From the NCBI RefSeq assembly GCF_041052385.1, contig NZ_CP163439.1, positions 3,337,001 through 3,401,000 of the forward strand: DNA of 64,000 nucleotides, in the 5' to 3' direction. The translations under genes were made by a program, and so were the position numbers. The DNA is from Streptomyces sp. R28. GTDB taxonomy: Bacteria; Actinomycetota; Actinomycetes; Streptomycetales; Streptomycetaceae. This document shows, piece after piece, positions 31,393 to 40,513 of this stretch. Numbering within the stretch: the stretch's first letter is position 1; each line of letters opens with the position of its first letter. The notes under the pieces were generated by a model that was not told the origin of the DNA, did no database searches, and was given only the letters and a program-made list of their open reading frames with translations.

Positions 31393-32379
31393 ATGCGCCG
31401 TACAGCCTCATCTCTCTCGTTGATCCTGCTCGGCATCGGCACGTTTCTGCTGGTACTGGCGCCGATGCTCGCCTGGTACGTGGCCCCGCGTGCCGCCGTG
31501 AACCCCATCGACATCGACACCACCGCCGTCTACACCGGCACCGGCAGCGTCTTCGACACCGCCAAGATCGAGACCGTGCCGGACCAGAAGATCACCGTCA
31601 CCCAGCGAGTGCGCGGCAATGTGGCGGAAAGTGAGCGCAGCGGCAACGCCGTGTGGGACGTGATCACCACCGTGGACACCGACAAGTCGCTGCCCGCCGC
31701 CGACCCGCACGACGCGCTGGACTTCACCCCGCACCGCTGGGTGATGGACCGCAGGACGACGAAACCGGTGCACTGCTGCAAGGAGAGCCCGTACATCGAG
31801 GGCGAGGCCTATCTGAAGTTCCCCTTCGACGTCGAGAAGCGCTCCTACCAGTGGTGGGACAACACCGGCGGCACCACGATCACCATGCGGTACGACGGCA
31901 CCGAGAAGATCCAGGGGTACACGGGATACCGCTTCACCGGCACGGTCGCGCCCCGCAAGATCGGCACCCGGCTCGTCCCCGGGAGCCTGGTCGACCAGCC
32001 GAAGCGCCCGCAGGTGCTGGCCGAGGAGTGGTACTCCAACCACGGGTTCAAGCTGGTCGTCGACCAGCGCACCGGCCGGGTGGTCTACGCCCAGACCGGC
32101 CCGCGCCGCACCCTGCGGGCGCCCGGCGGCGACAAGGACGCGGCGGTGCTGCTGGACAGCGAGAAGATCTCGTTCACCCCGTCCACCCAGAAGGAGGCCG
32201 TGCGGCAGGCGAAGCAGGACAGCGATCAGCTGCGCATGGTGGGCGAGACGCTGCCGATCGGGGCTGCTGGGGCAGGATTCGCGCTCGCGGTGGTAGGTGG
32301 GGTTTTAGTGGTGCGAGGGCGTAAGCGCCCTGAATCGCCGGGTACGGTCGAGATGCCCCAGCCCTCACTCACAATGTGA
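31393..32379 (+). CDS. DUF3068 membrane-anchored protein, TTA-containing
   Basis: A 328-residue DUF3068 protein: an N-terminal membrane anchor (SLSLILLGIGTFLLVLAPMLAWYV, residues 7-30), a large extracytoplasmic domain with a CC pair (HCCKES) and a second C-terminal span (IGAAGAGFALAVVGGVLVV). Function is unknown; the family occurs next to cell-envelope glycan genes. Codon 305 (32305-32307) is TTA, in the second span, predicting bldA dependence. Codon usage is less biased near the 3' end. It stands first in the glycan cluster, 219 bp before the glycosyltransferase gene. Confidence 0.8.
   Translation: MRRTASSLSLILLGIGTFLLVLAPMLAWYVAPRAAVNPIDIDTTAVYTGTGSVFDTAKIETVPDQKITVTQRVRGNVAESERSGNAVWDVITTVDTDKSLPAADPHDALDFTPHRWVMDRRTTKPVHCCKESPYIEGEAYLKFPFDVEKRSYQWWDNTGGTTITMRYDGTEKIQGYTGYRFTGTVAPRKIGTRLVPGSLVDQPKRPQVLAEEWYSNHGFKLVVDQRTGRVVYAQTGPRRTLRAPGGDKDAAVLLDSEKISFTPSTQKEAVRQAKQDSDQLRMVGETLPIGAAGAGFALAVVGGVLVVRGRKRPESPGTVEMPQPSLTM
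32305..32307 (+). promoter_or_regulatory. TTA leucine codon in the DUF3068 gene
   Basis: Codon 305 of the DUF3068 gene is TTA, within the last membrane segment. Confidence 0.8.
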
Positions 32380-32598
32380 CGTGACGTCAGCTCTAATAAA
32401 GCCCGAAATTGTCACGCCGGTGAGTAGCCGTGGCGAACGGCTGGGCGAAAACTGTCCAACCCCACCCGGACACAGCCTGTCCACACCCCACGCACAACGA
32501 CCATAAGTACCCAAGAAGCTCGAAATCCCCCCACGGGACCCCAAACCCGCATCTTCCCCCACGCTGAGTTCCGCACCCTGAGACGAGTTGGAGCACCT

Positions 32599-33795
32599 AT
32601 GCCCCAGCACGTGCCCTCCCCTCCCCCGCTCTCGAATTCGGTAGAGCGGGGGGACCCCCATCGCGCCGCCGGTCTCCCCTCCGCGTCGCAGCACCACCCT
32701 CCGGCGCTCCCCCCACATCCGCGCCGAATCGTTTTTCTCGCCCACCGTGACCTGGGCAACCCATCCGCCGGCGGCTCCGAACTGCTGGTCGACCGCCTCG
32801 CCGACGGCCTCACCCAGCTCGGCCACCAGGTCACCCTGCTGTGTGGCGGCCCGGCGGCGTACCGCGACTACCGGGTCGTGTCGGCGGGTGGCGAATTCGG
32901 CCACTTCCTGCGCGCCCGGTCCGCCTTCACGCACCAGGTCGGCGACTGCGATCTGCTGGTCGAGGTCTGCAACGGAATGCCGTACCTCGCCCCCCTCTGG
33001 CATCGCGGGCCGACGTTGTGCCTGGTCAACCATGTGCACACCGACCTGTGGAAGATGCGCTTCGGCGGGGCCCTGGCCCCGGCTGCGCGTATCGGGCGAA
33101 GACTGGAGCACTGGGCGCTGACCGGTGCGCAGCGGCGGAGTCTGCTGGTCGCCGTGTCGCCGTCGACCGCGCATGCGCTCCGCGGGATCGGCGTCGAGCG
33201 CGAGCGCATCCGTGTGGTGCACAACGGGGTCGAGGAGCCGGGCCCGCTGGGCGACCGCTCGCCGGAGCCGCTGTTCTTGGCCGTCGGGCGGCTCGTCGAG
33301 TACAAGCGGATCGATCTGTTGCTGCGACTGTGGGAACGGGTGCGGCCCGTCACCGGCGGGCGGCTGGTCATCGTCGGGGACGGGCCTGAGCGGGCCGCTC
33401 TTGAGCAACTCGCCGGGCCCGGCGTCGAGTTCGTCGGTCACGTGTCGGAGGCGGAGAAGCATCGGCTGCTGTGTGCGGCGTGGTTGTTGCTTCATCCCTC
33501 GGCCGTGGAGGGCTGGGGGCTCGTCGTCACCGAGGCCGCCACGCGGGAGACGCCGACCATTGCCTTTGATGTGCCTGGGCTGCGGGACTCCGTCGTGGAC
33601 GGGGAGACCGGGGTGCTTGCGGGCGGCGAGTCGTCGTTCGCGGCCGCGTGGTGCACGCTGGCGTTGTCCGGGCATCGGCGGGAGGTCATGGGCAAGGCTG
33701 CGCGGGATCGCGCCGCGCGGTATCGGTGGGATCGGACAGTGAGACAGTTCCGTGCGGTCGCCGCGGAGGCCGTGCGGCGGGGCGGGGCGCCGTGA
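32599..33795 (+). CDS. GT4-family glycosyltransferase
   Basis: A 398-residue GT-B glycosyltransferase. The conserved part starts at about residue 42 (RRIVFLAHRDLGNPSAGGSELLVDRLADGL) with a GGSE nucleotide/acceptor loop. The donor site has VGRLVEYKRIDLLLRLWE, VIVGDGPERAALE and the E-x7-E segment in HPSAVEGWGLVVTEAATRETPTIAFDVPG. The first 40 residues are low complexity and coincide with a 10-bp-stem hairpin (32623-32652), so they are probably dispensable. GGAG precedes the ATG at 32599. The next gene overlaps the stop (GTGA). It probably transfers a sugar onto the glycan or lipid handled by this cluster. Confidence 0.85.
   Translation: MPQHVPSPPPLSNSVERGDPHRAAGLPSASQHHPPALPPHPRRIVFLAHRDLGNPSAGGSELLVDRLADGLTQLGHQVTLLCGGPAAYRDYRVVSAGGEFGHFLRARSAFTHQVGDCDLLVEVCNGMPYLAPLWHRGPTLCLVNHVHTDLWKMRFGGALAPAARIGRRLEHWALTGAQRRSLLVAVSPSTAHALRGIGVERERIRVVHNGVEEPGPLGDRSPEPLFLAVGRLVEYKRIDLLLRLWERVRPVTGGRLVIVGDGPERAALEQLAGPGVEFVGHVSEAEKHRLLCAAWLLLHPSAVEGWGLVVTEAATRETPTIAFDVPGLRDSVVDGETGVLAGGESSFAAAWCTLALSGHRREVMGKAARDRAARYRWDRTVRQFRAVAAEAVRRGGAP
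32623..32652. repeat. Hairpin element inside the 5' end of the GT4 gene
   Basis: CCCCCGCTCT (32623-32632) pairs exactly with AGAGCGGGGG (32643-32652) around a 10-base loop, followed by GGACCCCCATCGC. The arrangement resembles a dispersed Streptomyces repeat as I recall it. It is in frame and would be translated as a variable N-terminus. Confidence 0.6.
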
Positions 33796-34646
33796 CGCCC
33801 AAACGCCGTAGCGGTGATGCGATCTCGCGACTGCGGGTTCGTCGTGGCTGGTCGCGCCCACGCGGCGGAGCCGCGAATGTCACAGCCCCGCGCCCCTTTA
33901 CGGCATTACCTCACCGGGGTTTCAAGGACCCCTCCCTTCGGCGCTCCCTCGCCCTCTTCCGAGCCTTTCTGCGTGAGCAGGACGATCCCGAAGCCTGCTA
34001 CTCCCTCCTCGCCCGCGACGCCGTCGATCAGGTCGAGGCCTACGACGGTTCTGTCGGCGGGCGGGTTGTCGTCGATGTCGGTGGGGGCAGCGGGTACTTC
34101 ACCGAGGAGTTTCGGCGGCGCGGCGCGCAGGCCTTTCTGTTCGAGCCGGATCTGCGGGAACTGGGCGAGAAGCCGCCCGAGGCTGCCGTCGTCGCCGACG
34201 GGTATCTGCTGCCCCTGCGAGACGGGGTCGCCGACGTCACCTTCTCCTCCAATGTGCTGGAGCATGTGGCCGATCCGCAGACGTTCCTCAGTGAGCTGGC
34301 GCGGGTGACACGGCCCGGCGGGCTGATCTACGTGTCGTTCACGAACTGGCTGTCCCCCTGGGGCGGCCACGAGTGGGCGCCCTGGCACTACCTCGGCGCC
34401 GAGCGGGCCCGCGCCCGCTATCAGCGCCGTACCGGGCGCCCCGCCAAGCACACCCTCGGCGAGAACCTCTTCGCCGTGCACATCGGCACCACCCTGCGGC
34501 AGGTCCGCGCCCGCGACGACGTCGAGGTCGTCTCGGCGCGCTCCCGCTACTGGCCGTTCCTCGCGGAGACCGTCGTGAAGGCGCCCGGCATACGCGAGTT
34601 CGCCACCTGGAACCTCCTCCTCATCCTCAGGCGGTGTCCACCATGA
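33792..34646 (+). CDS. Class I SAM-dependent methyltransferase, TTA-containing
   Basis: A 284-residue methyltransferase. SAM motif I is VVVDVGGGSGYFTEEF, and VLEHVADPQTFLSELARVTRPGG is the Methyltransf_11 post-motif. The GTG at 33792 overlaps the GT4 stop. Codons 14-37 fall within a dispersed repeat (33831-33900), giving an unnatural Arg-rich N-terminus, and codon 39 (33906-33908) is TTA. The conserved domain begins near residue 45. It probably modifies a sugar or lipid in the glycan pathway. The stop overlaps the AftD-like start (ATGA). Confidence 0.85.
   Translation: MTPKRRSGDAISRLRVRRGWSRPRGGAANVTAPRPFTALPHRGFKDPSLRRSLALFRAFLREQDDPEACYSLLARDAVDQVEAYDGSVGGRVVVDVGGGSGYFTEEFRRRGAQAFLFEPDLRELGEKPPEAAVVADGYLLPLRDGVADVTFSSNVLEHVADPQTFLSELARVTRPGGLIYVSFTNWLSPWGGHEWAPWHYLGAERARARYQRRTGRPAKHTLGENLFAVHIGTTLRQVRARDDVEVVSARSRYWPFLAETVVKAPGIREFATWNLLLILRRCPP
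33831..33900. repeat. Dispersed Streptomyces-type repeat inside a coding region
   Basis: CTGCGGGTTCGTCGTGGCTG at 33831-33850 followed by GGTCGCGCCCACGCGGCGGA and ending CCCCGCGCCCCTTTA matches a dispersed element I recall from many Streptomyces intergenic regions. Here it lies in frame within the 5' end of the methyltransferase gene. Confidence 0.6.
33906..33908 (+). promoter_or_regulatory. TTA leucine codon in the methyltransferase gene
   Basis: Codon 39 (in FTALPHRG) is TTA and lies immediately after the dispersed repeat. Because the gene is in an overlapping chain, bldA dependence could affect the downstream AftD-like gene by coupling. Confidence 0.8.
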
Positions 34647-37600
34647 CGACGACCACGGTCCAGGCTCCTCCCCCGGCAGCCGTGCCCACCTCCGCGCCCG
34701 CCTCGGGCCCGCCGGAGGGGCCGCGGTCTAGGCGCTGGCTGCTGGGGTTCTGGGCCGTGGTGTTCGTGCTGTTGCTGGCGGTGCAGCCGGGGCGGCAGAC
34801 GTTCGACACCAAGCTGGGGGTGACGGTCGATCCCGGCCGGTTCCTGTCCGACCTCGGGCAGCTGTGGTCCGACCAGGGCAGCTTCGGCGGGATCCAGAAC
34901 CAGTACTCGGGCTATCTGTGGCCCATGCTGCCGTTCTACTGGCTGGCCGATGCCGTACGGCTGCCCGTGTGGCTGGCGGAGCGGTTGTGGCTGTCGCTGA
35001 TCGTGTCGGTCGCCTTCTGGGGTGCGCTGCGGCTGGCCGAGCGGCTGCGGGTGGGCAGCGGGGGGTCGCGGCTGGTGGCGGCCGTCGCCTACGCGCTGTG
35101 GCCCGTCTTCACCATCGTGGTCGGGTCCACGTCGGCGGCCGCGTTGCCGGGTGCCTTCCTGCCGTGGGTGTTGCTGCCGCTGACCGATGAGCGGTATGCC
35201 GCGCGGGTCGCCGCCCTGCGGTCGGCGTTGATCATCCCCTTCATGGGCGGCGTCAACGCCGCGTCGACCCTGGCCTCGCTGCTCCCCGTCGGGCTGTATC
35301 TGCTCTCCCGCCCGGCCGGGCCCCGGCAGCGGAAGCTGATCGCGTGGTGGGTGCCGGGGGTGATCCTGGCGACCGCCTGGTGGGTGATCCCGCTCCTGCT
35401 GCTCGGCACGTACGGCGAGAACTTCCTTCCCTACGTGGAGAGTTCGCAGACCACCACCGAGACCATGTCCGCGACGGAGGCACTGCGCGGCGCCGGGAAC
35501 TGGGTCGCCTATCTGCACTTCGGGGAGTCGTGGCTGCCGGCCGGATGGACCGTGGCCGCGTCCGTCGTCGTGATCGTCTGTTCGGCGCTCGCGGCCGGAC
35601 TGGGGCTCGCCGGGCTGGCCCGGCGGGACATGCCGGAGCGGCGGTGGCTGGTGCTGACCGTGGTGACGGTCGCGCTGATCCTGCTCGCCGGGTACGGCGG
35701 GGCGTTCGGGGCGCCCTTCCACGGGGTCGTGCGGGACTGGCTGGACGGGGGCCTCGTCCCCTTCCGGAACATCTACAAGTTCCAGCCGGGGCTGGCCCTG
35801 GCGCTGGTGCTGGGGCTCGCCCATCTGGCGGGCGTGGCGGCCCAGGCGCGCGGGGCGCGGCCGGTGCGCGGGCGGCGGTTCGCACCGCTGATCGCCGCGG
35901 TCCTGGTGCTGCCGGGGCTGATGTGGCCGTATCTCAACGGCTCGATCCTCAACCCCGGATCCTTCAAGGAGATCCCCAAGTACTGGCAGGCCACCGCCGA
36001 CTGGATGGAGAAGTACTCCCCCCACGCCCGCACCCTCGTCGTCCCGGCGACCGCGCACGGCATCTACACCTGGGGCTCCACCATCGACCAGCCCCTGGAC
36101 GTCGTCGCCCGCTCGCGCTGGGCGCAGCGGGATTACGTCCCCTTCGGCACCCCCGGCAACCGGCGTGCCATGGACGCCGTCGAGCAGGCGCTGACGAGCG
36201 GCGGCGAAGTGCCGGGGCTGGCCGACTACTTGAGCCGGGCGGGTGTCTACTACGTCGTCGTCCGCAACGACCTCGATCCCGACCAGATCGGGCAGGTGCC
36301 GACCACGACGGTGAAGCGGACCCTGGAACAGTCCGGGTACGAGCGGGTGACCGGCCTCGGGCCGATCATGACCGGCGGGACGATCGCCCCGGGCACCCCG
36401 CTCCAGGTGGAGGGGCTCTATCCACGGCAACGGGCGGTGGAGATCTACAAGCCGGTGAGCGCGGACGTGCCGCGCCCGCACCAGGCCGGGCTGCAGCCGG
36501 TCGCCGACACGGCCGTGGTGTCCGGCGGTCCGGAGGCGCTGCTGCCGCTCGCGTCCCGGCTGCGCGGCCGGGCCAGTGTGCTGACCGGCGACAACCATCC
36601 CGGGCTCGGCTCTCCGCAGGTGCAGGTGGTCGGCGACGGGCTGCGGCGGGCGGACACGCGGTTCGGGCTGATCAACGCCAACACCTCGTACACGTACACG
36701 CGCGGTGAGCGCAACGCGCCCGACGCCGCCCAGGACGCGGGCGAGACACCGCACCAGATCCTGCCGACGACGGGCCTGGACCACCAGACGGTGGCCGATC
36801 TGCGCGGCGCACGGTCGGTGACCGCGTCCTCGTACGGCAGCTGGCTCTTCCATCTCCCGCAGTTCGACCCGGTGAACGCCTTCGACGGCAACCCGGACAC
36901 GGCCTGGACCGAGGGCTCGGAGGGGTCGCCGGACGGGGAGTGGCTGCGAATCGCCTTCGCGGGCGGCTCGTACGACATGCCGTCCTCGTTCAAGGTGGCG
37001 CCGCTGCCGCAGGAGGGTGTGCGGCAGGCGCCGACGCGGGTGCGGGTGGAGACGGAGAAGGGGTCGGTGAGCTCCTCCCTCCGGCCGGACGGCTCGACGC
37101 AGTCGGTCAAGGCGCCTGCGGGCGCGACGAGTTGGATGAAGCTCACGATCACGGACTCCGCCTCCCGGCGGTCCGGTCTGACCGGGGCCGGCTTCTCCGA
37201 GATCGCCCTGCCGGACGTACAGGTCACCCGGCTGCTGCGGCTGCCCACCGACGCCCAGGACTCCGGGGCCGGCGCCGAGATCGTCTCCCTGTCCCGTGCG
37301 GCCGACCCCACCGGGCTGTCGCCGACGGGCACCGAGGCCGGCCTGCACCGCTACTTCGCCACGTCGACCGCGGGGACGTACCAGATACGGGCGAGCGCGG
37401 TGCCGGTGGCGGGCGAGGAGTTGGACCGGCTGCTGTACGAGGTGGCGCCGGACCAGCAGAACCGGATCGTCGCGACCGCCGACTCCACGGCGCGGCTGGG
37501 GACGGGCCTGTCCCCGCGCAACCTCACCGACGGCGACCTGACCACGGCGTGGATCGCGGGCGACCGGCCCACGATCCATCTGCGCTGGCCCGCGAAGCAG

Positions 37601-39130
37601 GCGGTGGGAGAGATCGTGCTGGCACCGGCAGGCGGCCTCACCACGCGTCCGACCGAGGTGGACATCAGCTCCCCGGACGGTGCGGTGATCGCCGGGGTCG
37701 ACGAGAACGGCTGGGTCCGCTTCCCCTCCATCACCACCGACCGCCTGGACATCACGATCACCCGGACGGCCCCGCTGACCCTCTACAACCCGATGGTGGG
37801 CGAGGACCTGCAACTGCCGGTCGGCCTGACGGAGGCCTACCTCCCGGCCCTCGACCAGTACCGGACCCCACAGCCGCGAGACTCCCGGCCGTTCTCGCTG
37901 CCGTGCGGCAAGGGGCCGGTGGTGTCGGTGGACGGGGAGCTGTACCGGACGAGTGCGCGAGGGACCGTACGGGATCTGATGGAGCGGCGGCAGATCGATG
38001 TGACGCTCTGTCAACGAGGGGAAGACAACGCCGAGTTGTCGCTGTCGGCCGGTGACCACCGGGTCGAGGCCGGGGACGGCGGGCCCCTCACGCTCACCGA
38101 CGTCACGCTGACCCGCGGCACGGTCGCCGAGGCCGCGACGGCGGGGCGTGAGCTGAAGATACGGGACTGGCTCGGCGACCGGCGCGCGGTCACCGTCGGG
38201 ACGGGGGTGGCGAGCTACCTGACGACGTACGAGAACTTCAACGACGGCTGGCGCGCCACGCTGAACGGCAAGGAACTCTCGCCGGTACGGCTGGACGGCT
38301 GGCAGCAGGGCTGGCGGATCCCGGAGGGCGCCGGTGGCACGGTCGAGCTGTCGTACGAGCCGGCGGTGCTGTACGAGGGCGGGCTGATCGGCAGTGCGGT
38401 GGCGCTGGCGCTGCTGGCCGGGCTGGCGCTGTGGCGCCGCCGGGCGCCCAATCCCGACGAGCCGCAGGTCGCTCCGCCGCTGCCCGGGCTGTGGCTGGGC
38501 ACGGTGGCCGTGACGGTGGTGGGCGTGTTCATCGCCGGGTGGTTCGCGCTGCTGGTGCCCGCGCTGGCGGTGGTGGCGTGGCGCAGGCACGCGCTGCTGG
38601 TGCCGATCGCGGTGGCGGCGCTCGCCGGGGCGGGGATCGCCGCGGCGATCGGGGCCGGGGAGCCGGTGGGCGTGGAAGAGGGCGCCTTCGGCCGGGCGGC
38701 TCAACTGCTCGCGTTGATCGGGCTGTTCGCGGGGGTGGTGGGTGTGCGGGAGCGGGAGGGGGCGGTCGGTACGCCGGCTGTCGCCGGAGGCGGTGTTCCG
38801 GCGGGTGCCGGCGGCGGTGCCACGGCGGGCGCGCCGCAAGCGCCGACGCGGCCGTTGCCGCATCGGAAGCGGGGGCGCAGTCCGCTGGGGACCGAGCCCT
38901 ACGGCCCGGGTCGGGCGGAACCACCCCGGCCCGAGTCGGGGCCGACCGTCTCCGCACGCGGCCCCGGCGGGCCGGTCCCGGATCCGCCGACGGCGCGCAT
39001 CGCGCCCCGTACCCCGCGATTCCGGTCGACCGGCCCCGGGACCGCACCGGAGTCCGACGACACCGGGCAAGGCGACACCGAGCAGGGCGACATCAGGAGG
39101 GGCGACATCGGGAAGGGCGAAGCCACATGA
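34643..39130 (+). CDS. Giant AftD-like arabinofuranosyltransferase homologue (DUF3367)
   Basis: A 1495-residue membrane protein. Residues about 30-430 carry around ten hydrophobic segments typical of GT-C glycosyltransferases, with early acidic loops (DTKLGVTVDPGRFLSDLGQLWSD) expected for the active site. A large exterior region follows with discoidin/F5-8C-like lectin modules (for example VNAFDGNPDTAWTEGSEGS near residue 755 and RNLTDGDLTTAWIAGD near 960). Further membrane spans follow at about 1250-1365, then a Pro/Arg/Gly-rich cytoplasmic tail. The closest named family is alpha-(1-3)-arabinofuranosyltransferase AftD of mycobacteria. Streptomyces lack arabinogalactan, so the acceptor is unknown. 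Both ends overlap neighbours by 4 bp. Confidence 0.85.
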   Translation: MTTTTVQAPPPAAVPTSAPASGPPEGPRSRRWLLGFWAVVFVLLLAVQPGRQTFDTKLGVTVDPGRFLSDLGQLWSDQGSFGGIQNQYSGYLWPMLPFYWLADAVRLPVWLAERLWLSLIVSVAFWGALRLAERLRVGSGGSRLVAAVAYALWPVFTIVVGSTSAAALPGAFLPWVLLPLTDERYAARVAALRSALIIPFMGGVNAASTLASLLPVGLYLLSRPAGPRQRKLIAWWVPGVILATAWWVIPLLLLGTYGENFLPYVESSQTTTETMSATEALRGAGNWVAYLHFGESWLPAGWTVAASVVVIVCSALAAGLGLAGLARRDMPERRWLVLTVVTVALILLAGYGGAFGAPFHGVVRDWLDGGLVPFRNIYKFQPGLALALVLGLAHLAGVAAQARGARPVRGRRFAPLIAAVLVLPGLMWPYLNGSILNPGSFKEIPKYWQATADWMEKYSPHARTLVVPATAHGIYTWGSTIDQPLDVVARSRWAQRDYVPFGTPGNRRAMDAVEQALTSGGEVPGLADYLSRAGVYYVVVRNDLDPDQIGQVPTTTVKRTLEQSGYERVTGLGPIMTGGTIAPGTPLQVEGLYPRQRAVEIYKPVSADVPRPHQAGLQPVADTAVVSGGPEALLPLASRLRGRASVLTGDNHPGLGSPQVQVVGDGLRRADTRFGLINANTSYTYTRGERNAPDAAQDAGETPHQILPTTGLDHQTVADLRGARSVTASSYGSWLFHLPQFDPVNAFDGNPDTAWTEGSEGSPDGEWLRIAFAGGSYDMPSSFKVAPLPQEGVRQAPTRVRVETEKGSVSSSLRPDGSTQSVKAPAGATSWMKLTITDSASRRSGLTGAGFSEIALPDVQVTRLLRLPTDAQDSGAGAEIVSLSRAADPTGLSPTGTEAGLHRYFATSTAGTYQIRASAVPVAGEELDRLLYEVAPDQQNRIVATADSTARLGTGLSPRNLTDGDLTTAWIAGDRPTIHLRWPAKQAVGEIVLAPAGGLTTRPTEVDISSPDGAVIAGVDENGWVRFPSITTDRLDITITRTAPLTLYNPMVGEDLQLPVGLTEAYLPALDQYRTPQPRDSRPFSLPCGKGPVVSVDGELYRTSARGTVRDLMERRQIDVTLCQRGEDNAELSLSAGDHRVEAGDGGPLTLTDVTLTRGTVAEAATAGRELKIRDWLGDRRAVTVGTGVASYLTTYENFNDGWRATLNGKELSPVRLDGWQQGWRIPEGAGGTVELSYEPAVLYEGGLIGSAVALALLAGLALWRRRAPNPDEPQVAPPLPGLWLGTVAVTVVGVFIAGWFALLVPALAVVAWRRHALLVPIAVAALAGAGIAAAIGAGEPVGVEEGAFGRAAQLLALIGLFAGVVGVREREGAVGTPAVAGGGVPAGAGGGATAGAPQAPTRPLPHRKRGRSPLGTEPYGPGRAEPPRPESGPTVSARGPGGPVPDPPTARIAPRTPRFRSTGPGTAPESDDTGQGDTEQGDIRRGDIGKGEAT

Positions 39131-40513
39131 CCGCAACTCAGCAGCCCGCACGCGCCGAGGGCCCGATCCGGCCGGCGGCACGCGTCCCGTTCCCGGTCGT
39201 GGACGAGGTCGCCCGGCACTGCCTCCAGGAGGAGGAGCCGGAGACGGTGCACATCGAGGTGCACCTTCCGGGGCGGCTGGACGCGGGGCGCCTGCGTACG
39301 GCCTTCGCGCAGGCGCTGCGCCGACATCCCCGCATCCTCATGCGGGAGGCGCCGGGGCGGTGGTACCGGCGCCGGTACGAGTGGGAGCTGACGGCGGAGC
39401 CGGACGTGGAGGTGGTGAGCTTTCCGGCGCCGGGGCGGGACGAGTTGCGGGATGCGCGGACGCGGGCGCTGACGGAGGCGCCGCCGCTCACCCTGTCGCC
39501 CCCGATACGGCTGGAGGTGGTGGAGGGGGCGGGGCCGGTCGAGGGGAGCGAGGCGACGGATGCCGTAGGTGTACCGCCGCGCGGCGCCGACGGCCCGCAG
39601 CCACGCTCAGCACAGGGCACCGTCCTCTTCCTCACCATCAACCACACCGCCCTCGACGGCCCCGCCTGCCTCCGCGTCCTCGCCACCGCCGCGGAGCTGT
39701 ACGGCGGCCGGGACAACTCCCCCGCAGCCCCGCCCACCCGTACGACGAAAACCCCAGCCCCACCCGAGGAGACCCCGTCCAACTGGTCACCCCCCGCCGC
39801 GTGGCCCCCGGCACCCCCGAACCCTCCCCGGCAACGGCATGCTCGTCACCGAGCTCCCCCTCCCCCACCGCCCCAAGGGCTCCCCCTACACGGTCAACGA
39901 CCAGCTCATGGTCACCACGGCCCTGACCATCGCCCACTGGAACAGAGAACACGGCGCCCGCCCCCGGCACCTGCGCATCACCATGCCCGTGGACGACCGC
40001 CCCCGCGACGCCACCATGCCCATCGGCAACGGCACCCGGCTGGTCGAAGTCCCCTTCTCCCCCGAGGAGTTGGCGGCCCACAGCCCGGCCGACATGCCCG
40101 CCCTCCTGCACCGCACGGCCACCCGGACCCGCGCCCTCAAGTCCCTCCCCCGCCCCCAACTCGGCCACGGAGCAGCCCTCCTCACCGCCCCGGTCACCCC
40201 CGTCTCCTGGCGAGCGGCGCTCACCCGGGGCCTGCGCAGAGCCGCCGCGCCCTGGACCTCCACCACCCTGCTCAGCAACATCGGCCGCATCCCCTACCCC
40301 CTGGACTTCGGCGAGGGGGCAGGCCGCGCGCACGCCGTGTGGTTCTCGGCGCCCGCCCGGATGCCGCGCGGCCTCACCGTCACCACCGCCTCCACCGCGG
40401 GCCGCCTGCACCTCGCCCTGCGCTGGTCCCGCGCCCTGCTCAGCCACGGCGACGGCGCCCATCTGCGGGACCTCTTCGAGCACTACCTGCACACGACGGA
40501 GGTGAGCCCGTGA
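39127..40513 (+). pseudogene. Condensation-domain-like protein broken by two single-base losses
   Basis: The first frame gives a condensation-like protein with an NHTALDG motif (counterpart of HHxxxDG) up to about 39790. A middle segment reads VAPGTPEPSP in a second frame, and the rest reads GNGMLVTELPLPHRPKGSPYTVNDQL to the stop at 40513 in the third frame. Restoring one C in the run 39790-39795 and one in 39826-39829 rebuilds a continuous 462-residue protein (1387 + 2 = 1389 nt). The start overlaps the AftD-like stop and the stop overlaps the next gene, so the operon structure is intact. It is either a recent pseudogene or two homopolymer sequencing errors. The intact protein would be acyltransferase-like. 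Confidence 0.75.

Noticed and set aside
34547..39181. A 1544-codon minus-strand frame opposite the AftD-like gene
   Set aside because: Its Arg/Gln/Pro/His-rich composition is a mirror of high third-position GC in the real gene. No domain is recognisable.
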